Shown here: piece after piece, positions 63,910 through 64,000 of the stretch
Position numbering within the stretch: position 1 is the first letter of the stretch
Layout: each line of letters opens with the position of its first letter
Assembly: GCF_902833905.1 (NCBI RefSeq)
Contig: NZ_CADFGP010000001.1
Coordinates: forward strand, 288,020 to 352,019
Length of the DNA: 64,000 nucleotides
Reading direction: 5' to 3'
Source of the DNA: Paraburkholderia tuberum STM678
GTDB lineage: Bacteria > Pseudomonadota > Gammaproteobacteria > Burkholderiales > Burkholderiaceae
Translations under genes and position numbers: made by a program
The notes under the pieces: generated by a model
Database searches by the model: none
Seen by the model: only the letters and a program-made list of their open reading frames with translations
What the model was told of the DNA's origin: nothing

Positions 63910-64000
63910 GCCTGACGATTACCTACTTTCACACGGGCAATCCGCACTATCATCGGCGTGGAGTCGTTTCACGGTCCTGTTCGGGATGGGAAGGGGTGGG
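63910..64000 (-). rRNA. rrf: 5S ribosomal RNA, 3' part; 5' end outside window
   Basis: The minus strand reads CACCCCTTCCCATCCCGAAC, then AGGACCGTGAAACGACTCC, then CGATGATAGTGCGGATTGCC and CGTGTGAAAGTAGGTAATCG, ending CAGGC at 63910. This is the 3' three quarters of a betaproteobacterial 5S rRNA. The gene and the rest of the rRNA operon continue beyond base 64000. Confidence 0.95.

Noticed and set aside
1..64000. CRISPR arrays
   Set aside because: No series of short regularly spaced repeats is visible. The only substantial repeat is the 109-bp pair 5.3 kb apart, and no cas-like gene was seen.

Overview
The window is high-GC DNA from a Burkholderiaceae bacterium, most likely Paraburkholderia, Caballeronia or Burkholderia. 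The basis is family resemblance (DUF3331, DUF3047, phasin-like, UPF0182, RAYT and Liv-type genes as found in that group) and a 5S rRNA end of betaproteobacterial type at the right edge. No search was run, so genus is an inference.

Layout. 0-9.5 kb: mixed genes, namely a cut-off DUF4410 protein, a YeeE/YedE sulfur transporter, an orphan two-partner-secretion exoprotein with GLUG repeats, a long CoA-transferase followed by a CBS protein, a small protein with two zinc-ribbon-like repeats, a lone FlgM and an NAD-dependent epimerase. 9.6-13.7 kb: a decaying envelope-glycosylation locus, with a HAD/UbiA-type relic, a GT39 glycosyltransferase broken by one in-frame TGA, and a markedly AT-rich multi-membrane-span gene with a GT-C-like acidic loop. 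14-22.1 kb: a Liv-type ABC transporter (livK, livH, a livM-livG fusion, livF), a DUF1989 enzyme preceded by a coupled 38-codon ORF, a DadA-like oxidase, and a divergent Asp/Glu racemase-family enzyme. This reads as uptake and breakdown of an amino-acid-like compound.

23-32.5 kb holds the most coherent possible undescribed system. On the minus strand are a Rieske oxygenase alpha subunit and a polyamine-type ABC transporter. A LysR regulator lies between that operon and a plus-strand operon of flavin monooxygenase, RidA, DUF1028 and an M20 deacylase. The deacylase is cut off after about 37 codons next to an Nramp gene. A near-identical AT-rich motif lies upstream of both operons. The gene logic (import, oxidation, imine or enamine clean-up, amide hydrolysis) suggests catabolism of a nitrogenous compound; the substrate is unknown.

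32.4-54.9 kb is a patchwork of housekeeping and small conserved genes: Nramp, a truncated sugar permease operon, an alpha/beta hydrolase of the PF10081 type, DUF3047, phasin-like, HpnL-like plus a pyruvyltransferase, a RAYT that has lost its HUH motif, AraC, a ferritin-like diiron protein, GST, UPF0182, ACT, and an HtrA-like protease paired with a response regulator whose receiver is degenerate.

54.9-63.7 kb is a recombination hot spot. It has gene fragments (monooxygenase, LysR), a type II NADH dehydrogenase, DUF3331, a frameshifted IS5-family element, a frameshifted and truncated tyrosine recombinase, a 109-bp direct repeat at 55.7 and 61.0 kb, and an IS91-family element carrying both an HUH/Y2 transposase and a tyrosine recombinase. 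The window ends in the terminator and 3' end of a 5S rRNA gene whose operon continues to the right.
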